64,000 nt of DNA from Portunus trituberculatus (taxonomy: Eukaryota; Arthropoda; Malacostraca; Decapoda; Portunidae). Location: the NCBI RefSeq assembly GCF_017591435.1, contig NC_059268.1:16286684-16350683 (forward strand), in the 5' to 3' direction. Below are positions 1-12,548 of the stretch, in pieces; positions within the stretch are counted from its first letter, which is position 1; the number at the start of each line of letters is the position of its first letter. A model generated the notes under the pieces. The model worked only from the letters and a program-made list of their open reading frames with translations, searched no databases and was not told the DNA's origin. Both the position numbers and the translations under genes were made by a program.

Positions 1-112
1 ATGAAGCGATTATGTAAGATTCGAGTACCTACTTTCTCTGGTTCAAGGGCACCAGGTGAGGAAGCACAGTCACGGTCAGAAGATGAGGACTATGCATCAC
101 ACACTTCATGGA

Positions 113-324
113 TTAACCCCTTCAGTACCATGACGCGTTTCCATATTCATTCTGGTTACTATTTGGTGATTTTATACAGCTTCAGAAACTCAGGTCGGGG
201 ATTAGAAGAGTGAAGACTGGCCATTAATCTTCTGACCTCCATAGACCCTTCCTAATGCAAATAAAATCGTCTAATCGTACCCAAAACTCAAGGTAAAAAT
301 GCGTCCCAGTACTGAAGACGTTAA
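113..324 (+). mobile_element. TTAA-212 MITE, copy 1 (family description)
   Basis: This is one of 22 copies of a non-autonomous DNA transposon of about 212 bp. The left end reads TTAACCCCTTCAGTACCATG and the right end is its imperfect inverse (CAGTACTGAAG..TTAA), so the ends are roughly 24-bp inverted repeats just inside TTAA. The interior has recognisable landmarks: ACAGCTTCAGAAACTCA, TAGTGAAGACT, CTGACCTCCATAGACCC and CAATAAAAT. No reading frame is shared between copies, so the family must have been moved by a transposase encoded elsewhere. A TTAA target and CCC-starting ends are typical of the piggyBac superfamily; that assignment is inferred. Plus orientation here means the end carrying CATGACGCG is on the left. 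Confidence 0.85.
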
Positions 325-937
325 GAATGACACGTTAGAGCCATTTCTGTATCATTTGACTGCATATCTCACTCACTCACTCACCCACTCATTCACGCAA
401 ATCTTACAATCAAAAAGAACTGGAGACTGTTTGTAAATAATTCTCACACACTCACTCACTCATTCACTAACTCACTCACTCATTCATTGCCTCTCACTTC
501 CTGAACTCATCTAAAGACTATCCTTCACTCACTAACTCACGAAATGTCACGAAATCAATGAATGACATCAGAGCGGCCCTGGACACCACCTGAGGCAAGA
601 GTCACCGAGACACTCCACCTCCTCCTTCTCCTCCTCCTCCCGCAGATCCCAGCAAACCTCCTGCAGTGTGGACGTCGAGGCGCTGCTCTGACCTGCATTA
701 ATTTCCCCTTTTAACCATCCGGCACATTCCTCAAGCAAGCCGTTTAGCGCTGTGGAACGCCGGACCAGGTGGAGCGTGGACGAGGACAACAGTCACACAC
801 CCGCATTGCAAACGTGCGCGCGTCACGAACTTTGAAACTCGCTCCTTTTGTCTTTTCCGCGTATTTTTTTTTTCATTTCCTCGTTCCTCGCATTGTATAT
901 TTGAATCACCAGTAGAATAAGAACAAGGAATGGGAGC

Positions 938-938
<1 letters not shown>
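325..938. other. Spacer with a degenerate CACT/CATT repeat
   Basis: From about 368 to 545 the sequence is a decayed tetranucleotide repeat of CACT and CATT units. The remainder is moderately GC-rich unique sequence with short CTCCTC runs. I see no gene. Confidence 0.5.
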
Positions 939-991
<53 letters not shown>

Positions 992-1008
992 CAGTAGCAG
1001 TAGCAGCA
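939..1008. repeat. (AGT)n microsatellite
   Basis: About 23 AGT units that decay at the right end into AGC variants. Long reading frames across it (poly-Leu, poly-Thr) are artefacts of the repeat. Confidence 0.95.
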
Positions 1009-1467
1009 CCAGCAGGATAGGACAAGTTAGGCTTCATTATTGTGTACTTTGAATCCCTCCACGCGAAGTCCCCCGATTTGTAATTAAATGTAAATTCTGC
1101 ATCCGGGCGGAGGAGAGGCTTGCTAGGCGGAGAATGCTCACCTCTCTCTCTCCCTCTCTCTCGCCCCGCACGCCTCCGCCACCGCCGCCTCCAGACCAGA
1201 GAGCCCTCGCCCCGCGCCGCTACCACTTCCTCCGTCTCTCTTTGGAAGTGTTTCAAGGTTATAAGCTCAGAGACGGAGACACACACCAAATTCCCGAAAG
1301 CCGGTAATGAATTTTGCAGTAATATGAATATAAATGGGTTTCCTCTCTCAAGTTCCTGCACCGCTCGCTGATAGAACAAAAACTTGGTGAAACTCGTTAA
1401 ATCTTGACGGCTTAGCAACGCTGTTTACCTTGAGAGGACCGAGGAGCGAGGAGGAGACACAGTAGAA
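1009..1467. other. GC-rich unique island
   Basis: Unique sequence with a GC-rich, pyrimidine-rich core near 1105 to 1235. I cannot assign an exon, as no open frame resembles a known protein. Confidence 0.3.
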
Positions 1468-1531
1468 TGAGGAGGAGGAAGAGGAGGAGGAGGAGGAGGA
1501 GGAGGAGGAGGAGGAGGAGGAGGAGGAGGAG
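1468..1531. repeat. (GGA)n microsatellite
   Basis: About 20 GGA units interrupted once by GAAGAG. Confidence 0.93.
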
Positions 1532-1609
1532 AGAAGAGAAGGGCGTTGAGGATGAAAGAAGAAAAGAACAATGAATGAAGCTTTTTCCTCAATTTCAGTA
1601 ACTAGCTAG

Positions 1610-1611
<2 letters not shown>

Positions 1612-1672
<61 letters not shown>
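1612..1672. repeat. (CA)n microsatellite
   Basis: Uninterrupted CA array of about 30 units. Confidence 0.95.
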
Positions 1673-1673
<1 letters not shown>

Positions 1674-2148
1674 CTTCAGAAACACCTCAGGAGCAATAAG
1701 CAAATAAGCATTACGATGGACACTCGGGAAAAAAAATGGAGAGAAAGAGAAAGAAAGATGGGGAGAAACAAAAAGGCGAAACAGTTTTAATTTAGTGCTC
1801 CATTTGCCCACTTCCGTTCCTCCGTGGCTGCCCGATTTAAAGGAAGTCCCTCGCTTATTCTTCCTCCATCTCCTCCTCTTCCTCATATCTCCTATCCACC
1901 TCGACCTATCTCCTTTCACACAGCTTAAAATTCACTCACTAATTGACTGCATCGTGGATAATAAGTACTAGTGTTAATAGAGGCAACGAAGAGAGGTGAC
2001 ACAGCGCGCTACTGCCGTTACTCCGTCCCTCATTACTGCAGAGGATCCTGGGATGGGGAGCTGGGGAGTGGACATCAGTTGGGGAGAGATAGAAAGGAGA
2101 GAGAGAGGTACTGTTTCTGCTGTCCTCTCTCTTTCTTTCCCTCTCTCG

Positions 2149-2196
<48 letters not shown>

Positions 2197-2806
2197 CTGA
2201 ACACTCGCCATCACAGTTACAGTTATCGGTGGAGTTGGGACACTTTCAAGGTAATGAGCTGACGGTTTATTGTTGCTCGTATTTTTTAGTGCGTCAGAAT
2301 GTCCGTGTGACCTCGCTTCAGCCCCGCCACCCGCCTCACCACCCGCCCTGCCACCGCCACCTCCCGGCACTGTCCCTCCCACGTGCGCATATACACCAAA
2401 GCGGAAGGGAGTAAAAAAAAGGACAAAAATGGTGACTAAAGAATAATAAAAAGCGAAAGGTCGAAAGTGCGTTATCCTGAGTTTTATACGCGCATATTAA
2501 AAAAGTCATTGTGAAAGTGGAATGAGCGACTGAGTGTGCGAGAAGAATGTTACTTGAAGAGGGTTAGAATGTCGGTAAAGAGATCGAGACAGTATTGTAG
2601 CGTATCGTGTCACCTTCTTCACCTGTAGATCTTATAATGCTCCTCTGTGTTATTCTATCGCTAAATTACCTTACTAGTTGATGAGCTTATAAGAGCATAA
2701 GAAAACGAGGGAAGCTGCAAGAGGCTGTCAGGCATACACGTGGCAGTCCCTGTATGAGCAAAGCTACTTAATTCCATTTATCATGCCCATTAATCTATCT
2801 AATCTT
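1673..2806. other. Spacer with a CT microsatellite
   Basis: It holds a 43-bp CT array at 2152 to 2194, a GC-rich stretch at 2310 to 2390, and otherwise unique sequence. No supported gene. Confidence 0.5.
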
Positions 2807-3020
2807 TTAACCCCTTCAGTACCAGGACAAGTTTCCATATTCATTCTGCGTACTATCTGGTAATTCTATACAGTTTCAGAAACTCATGTGGGGGATCAAA
2901 ATAGTGAAGACTGTGACCATTAATCTCCTGACCTCTATAGACCCTTCCTTATGTCAATAAAATTATCTAATCGTACACAAATCTCAAGATAAAAATGTAT
3001 CCCAGTATAGAAGAGGTTGA
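2807..3020 (+). mobile_element. TTAA-212 MITE, copy 2
   Basis: The left TTAA is intact, while the right end has decayed to GGTTGA. The interior landmarks are in order. Confidence 0.8.
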
Positions 3021-3753
3021 AACTACCAATAAATGAACATAGATCTTATAAGCTTCCCTTGTAATTAATTCCATCGCTACTATTCAGTCTGCTAAGCCTT
3101 TCCAGCCACGCATCTGAAGCTAAACTTACTGGATTATGAGCTTAGTTGAACGCTCTTTAGTATGTTCTCTAGTCGTGGGCTGTGTAACCTTATGCATTTC
3201 ACTGCTTCGCTTTTTTCTCCTCCTCTCAATCTTATGTGCTATGATTAGTTAATAAGTTATGAGTAGTTTAGTAAGAAGATTGTCAGTATTCAGGACAACT
3301 AAAGGCTAGGAAAGGTACAAATTATAGTAGAAAGAAGCAGTATGGGTTGCCATTTTATAACAAGACAATACAAATAAACACACGAGAAAATATAAAACAA
3401 GAGACACCATCTAGAAAATCAAAGCTTCAAAATACTAAACCAAAAAGAACAGATAAAAAAACAATTAACCACAGAAAGAAAGAAAAGAAACCAACACACG
3501 AAGGAGCAACAGAAGAAGGCAAAGAAGAAGACGACGAAGAAGGACGACCCATTTGAAGAAGAAGTGGCCTCGCGACGCCCTTAACTCTGACCTTTGAAGT
3601 TATCTCAAAACTGGTAATGCGGAAGATTGGAGTGGCTGGCCTGAAGGCAAAGGGGGCACAGGGAGTGGGGAGTGAGGGACGAGGTAGGAATTATGTGGCA
3701 GAGTGAGTCTTGTTTGGCAGTTGGTTTGCTGTTCCGATTGTCCCCCGTGATGA
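3021..3753. other. A-rich spacer
   Basis: Unique AT-rich sequence. A 69-codon frame at 3347 to 3556 is Lys/Thr/Glu-rich only because the DNA is A-rich, so I do not call it a gene. Confidence 0.5.
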
Positions 3754-3885
3754 AGAGGAGGAGGAGGAGGAGGAGGAGGAGGAGGAGGAGGAGGAGGAGG
3801 AGGAGGAGGAGGAGGAAGAGGAGGAGGAGGATATGAAGGAAAAGGAGGAGGAGAAGAAGGATGTGAATGAAGTGGAAAGCGTGTG

Positions 3886-3969
<84 letters not shown>

Positions 3970-4158
3970 AGACACAGACACAGACACAGACACAGACACA
4001 CAGACACAGACACAGACACACAGACACAGACACACACACAGACACAGACACAGAGACACAGACACAGAGACACAGAGACAGGCATAGACAGACACAGACA
4101 GCCAGCCAGACAGACAGACAGACAGACAGAAAGAAACTGCATGCAAGCATCAAATCTC

Positions 4159-4198
<40 letters not shown>
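3754..4198. repeat. Compound purine-rich satellite block
   Basis: Successive arrays run on one strand. (GAG)n spans 3754 to 3830, (GA)n 3891 to 3965, a CAGACA/CACA hexanucleotide array about 3966 to 4082, (CAGA)n about 4100 to 4130 and (GA)n 4165 to 4198. Very long frames on both strands here are repeat artefacts. Confidence 0.95.
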
Positions 4199-4202
<4 letters not shown>

Positions 4203-4671
4203 GCACATAAAGAATAGACAACAACTAAGTCTTTCAAGGCCTCCACCTCACCCTCGTACAGTTAGCTGGCTGGTGACTCTTATCTAGGGCGGTTTTGTCG
4301 TGGGTGGCTGAACGCTTTGACGGCCAACGCTTGTGAGATTGTGGCCGGTGGCAGGAGCCGTCGGGAGCAGCGCAGAGAGGCACAGAGGCACAGGAGCTAA
4401 GAAGGTCAAAAGGGTGGAAGGTGCCGAGAGGAGGGCGAGACAAAGACACACCAGCAGAGAGCCTGACAGATATATGATTATTCCTAGATAAAGAAGAGGC
4501 GGGGAAGAGAGACGAAGCTGCAGCGGTGGTAGGTGAGGGAAGGTGGATGTCATAATATAAGTTGGCAGGTTTAGGAATGAGTGTGTTTGAATGTGTGCTT
4601 GGAAAATAAGGGGAAGGTGAAGAAAGTGTGAGGTGCTTAATAAAATGATGGAGGTTTTGATGTTTACTGGA

Positions 4672-4719
<48 letters not shown>

Positions 4720-5076
4720 AAATTTGAATGTTTAACCGAGGGCACGTGTCACATATAGACCCAATATATCGACTCCTTCCAAAAAACACCTCAGGAAAAC
4801 AACATTCTTTCACTTATTGGCAACACAGGCCTGCTTCCTTCCCTCCCTCCCTCCTTCCATCCCTTCCCTTCCCTTCCCTTCTTCCTTCTTCCCTCCCAAT
4901 GAGTCTCCCTAACCTCCCTCTCCCCCTCCGTCTCCTATCATGACTAACCTCGCTGTGTTGTTGTTTTCATGCATACAAACGAATCTTAGACGTGAAGATT
5001 GTGTTGACAACTACTTAATAATGTCAAAAAATGTGTCTTTCTTTGTTTTTCTTTCTATATTCTCCTTCTCTTGACT

Positions 5077-5080
<4 letters not shown>
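4199..5080. other. Spacer with a GA array and C/T-rich tract
   Basis: Unique sequence carrying (GA)n at about 4676 to 4716 and a TTCCC-rich tract at 4840 to 4935. No gene seen. Confidence 0.5.

Positions 5081-5081
<1 letters not shown>

Positions 5082-5157
<76 letters not shown>
5082..5157. repeat. (CT)n microsatellite
   Basis: Uninterrupted CT array of about 76 bp. Confidence 0.95.
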
Positions 5158-5162
<5 letters not shown>

Positions 5163-5309
5163 TTGTGTCTCATGCTTTACTTTGTTTTATTGTCATTTCA
5201 CATTCGTTAATACACAAAGACATGTTTTACTCTCATTTACTCCATTCCAAGATTTTTTTTGTTTTAATAGAGTTTGGAGAGACACGCGATGTAATAAGAG
5301 TAATTCTAC

Positions 5310-5501
5310 TTAACCCCTTCATTACTGGGACGCATTTTTTACCATGAGTTCAGGATACGATTAGACGATTTTATTGACATTAGGAAGGAAATATGGAGGT
5401 TAGAAGATCAATGGCCACAGTCTTCACAATTTTAATCCCCTCTTGAGTTTCTGAAGCTGTAGAATGAATATAGAAACACGTCATGGTACTGAAGGAGTTA
5501 A
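5310..5501 (-). mobile_element. TTAA-212 MITE, copy 3
   Basis: Both TTAA ends are intact. The body is about 20 bp shorter than most copies, through loss around the TATACAGC/CACCAAATAG segment. Confidence 0.8.
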
Positions 5502-6300
<799 letters not shown>

Positions 6301-6605
6301 TTCTTACTCTTCGTATTCCTTGTCACCGTTCTCCTCTTTTTCCTATTTTGGTTACCAGATTCTCTAACAAAAACAACTTCGTAAGGAACAAGAGATCTGT
6401 TGTTGCTGGTTCTTCCTTTATGTTCTATTGTGTCCCTCCCATCCTCCCTTCCCTTCCTCCTCTCCACCAAACACCATCACTGTTGTAGCGGAGGTGAGGC
6501 AAACTTGAGTATTATTGGCACATCAGTTAGAACTCAAGCTAGAAGTGCTTAACCTCACTTCTACTTATACCAGGCTATGTATTCCTCCCCACTTAGCAAG
6601 GATAT

Positions 6606-6739
6606 CACCACCACCACCACCACCACCACCACCACCAACAGCAACAACAACAACAACAAAAACAACAACGCATTATGGTAGCAGTGAGAACAATGAAAAC
6701 AGTGACAAGCAGAGCAGACAAGAGCAGGCAAAGATGGAT

Positions 6740-6831
<92 letters not shown>

Positions 6832-6902
6832 CGCATTATGGTAGCAGTGAGAACAATGAAAACAGTGACAAGCAGAGCAGACAAGAGCAGGCAAAGATGG
6901 AT

Positions 6903-6990
<88 letters not shown>

Positions 6991-6999
6991 ACAACAGTG
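6606..6999. repeat. (CCA)n/(AAC)n block with a 163-bp tandem duplication
   Basis: A short CCA array (6606 to 6636) passes into AAC units. A segment starting GCATTATGGTAGCAGTGAGA at 6670 and ending in a long AAC array is repeated at 6833 with the same non-repeat sequence, so the duplication included both a unique stretch and its microsatellite. Poly-Asn and poly-Thr frames follow from the AAC repeat. Confidence 0.9.
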
Positions 7000-7289
7000 A
7001 CAATTGGGCAGACAGGGGCAGGCAAAGACGGAGACCCTTCTCGCCTTCAGCCTCACCTTCGGGGGCTTAAATGAATCAGAAGGCGGAGGCGGCGCCCGGG
7101 GTCTCGAGGGACGGAGTCGGGCGTAACAAGCGTTAAATTATGGATACAAGACCAGCCCTTGCCCCGAGGCTCCCACCGGGCGGCCTAATATCCATTTTAT
7201 TCTCTTGATTCTCAGCGTGTGTCTTGCAGAGGTGGAAAAATGCGGGAAGGCGAAGAGGGAGAAGGGGGAAGATGGTAGCAAGGTGATGG
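7000..7289. other. GC-rich unique island
   Basis: Positions 7070 to 7205 are GC-rich, single-copy in this window, and end in an AT-rich CCTAATATCCATTTTAT segment. This could be a regulatory island, but nothing in the sequence proves it. Confidence 0.25.
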
Positions 7290-7290
7290 G

Positions 7291-7368
<78 letters not shown>

Positions 7369-7584
7369 CGGTAGACGGAAAGAAAAACAGTCGCACAGCC
7401 AGACAGAAAGACAGTTCGACAGACTAACAGAGAGACTGAGAATCCGGCGTTGGAATGGTGAAGCAGTGCAAGTTACATTAGAAGCAAGAGATGGAAAACA
7501 TGTCACTGTGTATAGATGTGAAGGAGCAACACGCCAGGAGGAGGAGGAGGAGGAGGAGGAGGAGGAGGAGGAGGAGGAGGAGGA
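7290..7584. repeat. (GA)n and (GGA)n microsatellites
   Basis: GA spans about 7290 to 7366 and GGA about 7537 to 7584, with unique sequence between them. Confidence 0.93.
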
Positions 7585-8324
7585 GCGGCGGCGGCAGTCA
7601 AGATTTCAGCATCTATCCAAGAATACATAAAAACAATGTCATATTCGATCATTACTTCTGATGCCTTGATTAACTTGAGGCAAATGATAAAGAAAATTAA
7701 CTTACGATTGAGACAGTGCAGAAATTTACTTAGAAAAGCGTATAGGTAAGAATACAGTGTTACCAACATTATCACTACCATTATTATTACTAACATCGCC
7801 ACTAGTGTTGTGACTCTAGGAGGTAATATTAAAAGGGCGTTCCCCTTGCAAGAGTAGAGAGGCTATGGTCTGATAATTCATCACATCACATCGACATCTG
7901 CGGTCTTAGCATCTCATTTGACTCCCAAGGGAAACCATCTCGCCCTTCCTTTCCTTTCCTCTTCCAGTCCTTTCCTTTCTTCTTCCGTATCTCTCTGCCG
8001 TTTCATCTCGTCCTGTCTCGTCTCGTCTCGTCTCGTCTACCACACGGCCACTCCTATCTCCAACTACCTACTCTACACACACACATACGCACACACATTC
8101 TGCCCAAAAAGTGGATTTCATAAGAGGACAGAGCGAAGGGCCGTTACCTGCAGCTTTAACTGGAGGAAGTGATCAGAGAGAGGAAGGACAGAGAGGAATG
8201 GAACAAGAAGTGAAACGCTCTCCATCATTTAGGTTATTCTTCCACCAAACTGCCATCCTCCATATCTTTGTGATTCTCCACTTCTCCCTAGCATCCACTC
8301 TCCTCCTTACCCATTTTAACTCTA

Positions 8325-8328
<4 letters not shown>
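7585..8328. other. Spacer, nothing recognised
   Basis: Unique sequence with a short TCTCG pentamer run near 8010 to 8038. No gene. Confidence 0.5.

Positions 8329-8401
<73 letters not shown>
8329..8401. repeat. (AC)n microsatellite
   Basis: Uninterrupted AC array of about 36 units. Confidence 0.95.
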
Positions 8402-8404
<3 letters not shown>

Positions 8405-8958
8405 CGACTTCTGTGCCGTAAGCAAAACCAATGAGATCTTGTTTCCTTGTCCGCTTCACACGCAAGGCCGCCACTTCGCTTACTCACAAACCACAGGCAG
8501 ACATGCAAGAGGGCGAGATGAGCAGAGAGCAAGGTGGAAAGGTCTCTTTGCCCTAAGCAGTACTCAAGACGAGGGAAAGTAAGTCCAGCAACACCACCCT
8601 CACACACAAGACAGGCAAACACGCATGAGGGACGAGCAGCAGACAGCAAGTCAGATGAACCTCAAGCCAGTGAGGTCAGATACAAAACTACAGAATGGAA
8701 GTTGTTGTTTCGCTTAACTTGGAGCGAGCTGTACCACATGGCTGGCTGGGAGACGCCTTGGGCAAGCAAGGAAACAAAGCCTCATTTAAATAGACTCGTT
8801 TTCTTTATATCTGGCCAGGTAAACAGGGGAGACTCCCTCAGCCCCCATAGGCGAGTCCCGAGGCGACTGGGAGTTTCAGGCGTGTTCAGGTAGAAGACAA
8901 CAGATTAGGCCACGCAGCAGTTCAGATATAAAGACTACATGGTAACGTGAGTCTAGGA
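8402..8958. other. Spacer, nothing recognised
   Basis: Unique sequence of mixed composition. The longest frame (8534 to 8893) resembles nothing I know and has no splice or start support. Confidence 0.45.
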
Positions 8959-9169
8959 TTAACCTCTTCAATACTGGGACGCATTTTTACCTTGATTTTG
9001 GGTATGATTACACGATTTTACTTACTTTAGGAGGGGTCTATGGAGGTCAGAAGATTTATGGTCAGTCTTCACTATTCTAATCCCCAACATGAGTTCCTGA
9101 AGCTGTACTAAATCACCTAATAGTAACCAGAATGAATATGGAAACGCGCCATGGCACTGAAGGGGTTAA
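8959..9169 (-). mobile_element. TTAA-212 MITE, copy 4
   Basis: Both TTAA ends are present, with CTGGGACGCATTTTTACC on the left and GAAACGCGCCATGGCAC on the right. It is one of the better preserved copies. Confidence 0.85.
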
Positions 9170-9505
9170 TGTCAGGTTTTTGCCCACAAAGGATGGATCT
9201 TACACTGCTAAACTAATAAACGTTGGCGAATATTTCATGTCCAAGATTTATCAGACTCCTTGCTTTACATAATTATCTCATAAGGTGAAGAATAATAAAG
9301 ACAAAGCATGGAGTTCAGCAGTTTACTCGTAAGGATGAAAAAATGAAGGTACTGGTTAACTCTTGCATGAATAAGTTGAACACACTAAGGAAGTTTAAAA
9401 ATAGATACGGTCTGTGCAGAGAGTAATCCTGCTTAAATCTTTACATGAACTAAACTTTTGAATTATGTAAAATATGAATAATTTGACTGCAATCCGTCGC
9501 ACCTT
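9170..9505. other. Spacer with a possible Rep-B fragment
   Basis: Positions 9341 to 9390 resemble the 3' part of Rep-B (GGTACTGGTTAACTCTTGCAT). The rest is unique AT-rich sequence. Confidence 0.4.
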
Positions 9506-9719
9506 TTAACGCCTTCACTACCATGACTTGTTTCCATATTAATTACATTTACTATTTGGTGATTTTACATAGCTTTACAAACTTATATCGAGGATTAAAT
9601 TAGTGAAGATTATGTCCATTAAACTCCTGACCTCCATAAACCCTTCCTACTATCAACAAAATGGTCTAATCGTATATAAATCTCAAGGTAAAAATGTGTC
9701 GCAGTATTGAAAGGGTTAA
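9506..9719 (+). mobile_element. TTAA-212 MITE, copy 5
   Basis: Both TTAA ends are intact and the copy is full length, with several point changes from the other copies. Confidence 0.83.
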
Positions 9720-9869
9720 ACATGTAATACTGAATGAATAATACTACATAACTAACACTGCAACACTAACACAATCATGAATAATCCTTTACTGACAAAC
9801 ACAAATAGAAATAAATAAAGAAGACATTCACAAATACATTATAACCTAAAGAATCGAAAAAACAAAAAA

Positions 9870-10082
9870 AAGTACAGTGGAACCATGCGTGCTTTGGGGT
9901 CCGAGTGGTCTCCAAGCACACGGGTTCGAATCCTGTCCACGGTCCGAGTGTAGGTTGGATTTCCTCACTCGGGGGCAACGGTTTCCTAGCGGGTGGGCTT
10001 TGAGATAGGAGGTGCCCAAAAAAGTATCCCCTTTAGCCCAGATATTCCTGTGAAAAAGCCCACATGGTATAAATAAAAACAT
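9870..10082 (+). mobile_element. tRNA-derived SINE
   Basis: The 5' part has a tRNA-like pol III promoter. GGTCCGAGTGGTCTCCAAG looks like an A box of Leu/Ser-tRNA type, and GGTTCGAATCC about 30 bp later is a consensus B box. A tRNA-unrelated body follows (CACTCGGGGGCAACGG, then GTATCCCCTTTAGCCCAG), ending in an A-rich tail at TATAAATAAAAAC. This is SINE architecture. The class is clear but the named family is not. Confidence 0.65.
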
Positions 10083-10233
10083 AACATTTCTCAGTCACTT
10101 CTTAATGTGTTTTAATGTAAGCAGTGGCGTATGGATGTTAACACCGCCTTATCCTGCGCCTTCACATCAACACCCGTATTCAAAAACTCCTTACTCACAC
10201 CACGACATTTTTCCAAGGCCACAGAGACAACTA

Positions 10234-10459
10234 TAGTCTGTCTACTCTAAATTGGCTCCTGGGTCTGGGTCTGAATGGTGTCCCAGGTAACTGTATCGTA
10301 TTGTGTGGTTGTCAGATCTTGAGGAACACCATAGTCTATCCTTGTCATAAGTGTGCTGATCAACAGAAAACAAGTATTATTCACATGAAATCAATTATAT
10401 CATGAAAAAAAGCTACAATATGCTTGGAACTCAGGAGACACTTTAGAGTAGACACACTG
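10234..10459. mobile_element. TA-flanked 226-bp MITE with mariner-like ends
   Basis: The left end TAGTCTGTCTACTCTAAA and the right end TTTAGAGTAGACACACTG are inverted repeats, and similarity continues inward through a shared CTCCTG. TA at 10232-10233 and 10460-10461 is the target duplication. The CAGT-type terminus and TA target fit the Tc1/mariner superfamily (inferred). It has no coding capacity. Confidence 0.72.
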
Positions 10460-10549
10460 TAGCCTGGTTCTCAAGACAGTTCTTCCTTATAATAAACTAG
10501 AAATCTTGTCAATCCATCTTCAGAACCATCAAAGCACTCGTAACTCCTT

Positions 10550-10753
10550 CAATACTGGAATACAATTTTACTTTTAAATTTGTGTACGATTAGATCATTT
10601 TATTTACGTTACGAAGAGTCTATGGGTGTCAGAAGATTAATAGCCACAGTATTCACTATTTTAATCCCTGACATAAGTTTCTGAAGCTATGCAGAATCAC
10701 AAAATAGTAACCAGAATGAATATGAACACGCGTCATGGTACTCAAGGGGTTAA
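10550..10753 (-). mobile_element. TTAA-212 MITE, copy 6 (nested in TIR-C)
   Basis: The right TTAA is intact, while the left has mutated to GTAA. It sits inside a TIR-C element exactly where uninterrupted copies have CTTAAAA, which directly shows that the target is TTAA. Confidence 0.85.
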
Positions 10754-10903
10754 AAACACGAGCATCTTCAACTAGACCCTTTGGAAAGTAGTGAAGGTAA
10801 GACAGCAAAGCATTTCACAACACTGCCCAAAATACAGCAGTCAGTTTCCTTTCCACGATTACTTTCACATGAACCCCGTCTAGTAACATCGTATACGTAT
10901 CAG

Positions 10904-11066
10904 TTCTAACATACAGTACATTAGCAACAAGAAAGACGTGTCCAGGCTTTGGGATTAGCACGAAAAAAACATCAATTCTAACATACAGTACATTAGTTAC
11001 ATGAAAAACGTGTCCAGGCTTTGGGATTAGCACGAAAAAACATCAATTCTAACATACAGTACAAAA
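10904..11066. repeat. 72-bp tandem repeat
   Basis: Units begin with TTCTAACATACAGTACA at 10904, 10976 and 11047. The first two are full (72 and 71 bp) and share CGTGTCCAGGCTTTGGGATT. The third is truncated. Confidence 0.88.
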
Positions 11067-11849
<783 letters not shown>

Positions 11850-12006
11850 GCAACCCGGGAGCGATACTTCGTCGTCTTCTCTTTCACTCTTCCCCTCTCT
11901 TTTCCTCCTCCTCCTCCTCCTCCTCCTCCTCCTTCTAAACCTACTCCTCCATCTCCTGCTCCTCCTTCTTCGCCACCACCCTTCCCATCTCCTCCCCCTT
12001 TCCCTC

Positions 12007-12039
<33 letters not shown>

Positions 12040-12054
12040 GCGTAGTAAAAAAGA

Positions 12055-12190
12055 GCCAATGCCGCGGGCCCACACTAGACATGGCTGGCCGGTTTTTTGA
12101 GGTTAACCTTCGGGTCACAAATACTCGAGCACTTTTGTCCCCCCGGCTGCTCCTTGACCCATGCAGATCTTTCATTTATGTAATTCAGCC
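12055..12190. other. GC-rich unique island
   Basis: Single-copy GC-rich sequence between satellites, with GCCGCGGGCCC and a Ser/Leu-rich frame that has no recognisable homologue. Possible regulatory island, unproven. Confidence 0.22.
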
Positions 12191-12200
12191 TCAAGGAGAC

Positions 12201-12201
<1 letters not shown>

Positions 12202-12262
<61 letters not shown>

Positions 12263-12369
12263 GGAGGTTGGATGGATAAGAAGGGAGGATGGCGGGTGGC
12301 AGGGAGGTTTTAAAGGAAGATGTGGGGAAGAAGGAGGAGGAGTAGTAGTAGTAGTAGGAGGAGGAGGAG

Positions 12370-12455
<86 letters not shown>

Positions 12456-12504
12456 AAGAAAAGAAGAAACAGAGTGAGACAGACACAAACAGACAAGCAG
12501 GAAA

Positions 12505-12545
<41 letters not shown>
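12202..12545. repeat. (GT)n, (GA)n and (CA)n cluster
   Basis: GT spans 12202 to 12260, GA about 12373 to 12453 and CA about 12506 to 12545. Frames of 175 to 286 codons through this cluster are artefacts. Confidence 0.93.

Positions 12546-12548
<3 letters not shown>

Larger units (their letters stand above)
10173..10822 (+). mobile_element. TIR-C element with two nested insertions
   Basis: Host element of about 220 bp whose ends are inverted repeats, with a left end of the type GTATTCAGAAACGC and a right end GCGTTTCAGAATATGGGCC in better copies. Here it is split into 10173..10233, 10462..10549 and 10754..10822 by a 226-bp TA-flanked element and by a TTAA-212 copy. Order and orientation of the pieces match the uninterrupted copy at 27440 to 27670. 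Confidence 0.75.

Noticed and set aside
3347..3556. 69-codon Lys/Thr-rich frame
   Set aside because: A-rich DNA with no homologue and no supporting signals.
3605..4287. Reading frames of 106 to 182 codons rich in Leu/Ser/Val/Cys or Arg/Glu
   Set aside because: They are six-frame readings of GA, GAG and CAGACA arrays. No non-repeat protein sequence supports them.
6515..7074. Poly-Asn / poly-Thr / poly-Gln-like frames
   Set aside because: They arise from the AAC array and its duplication.
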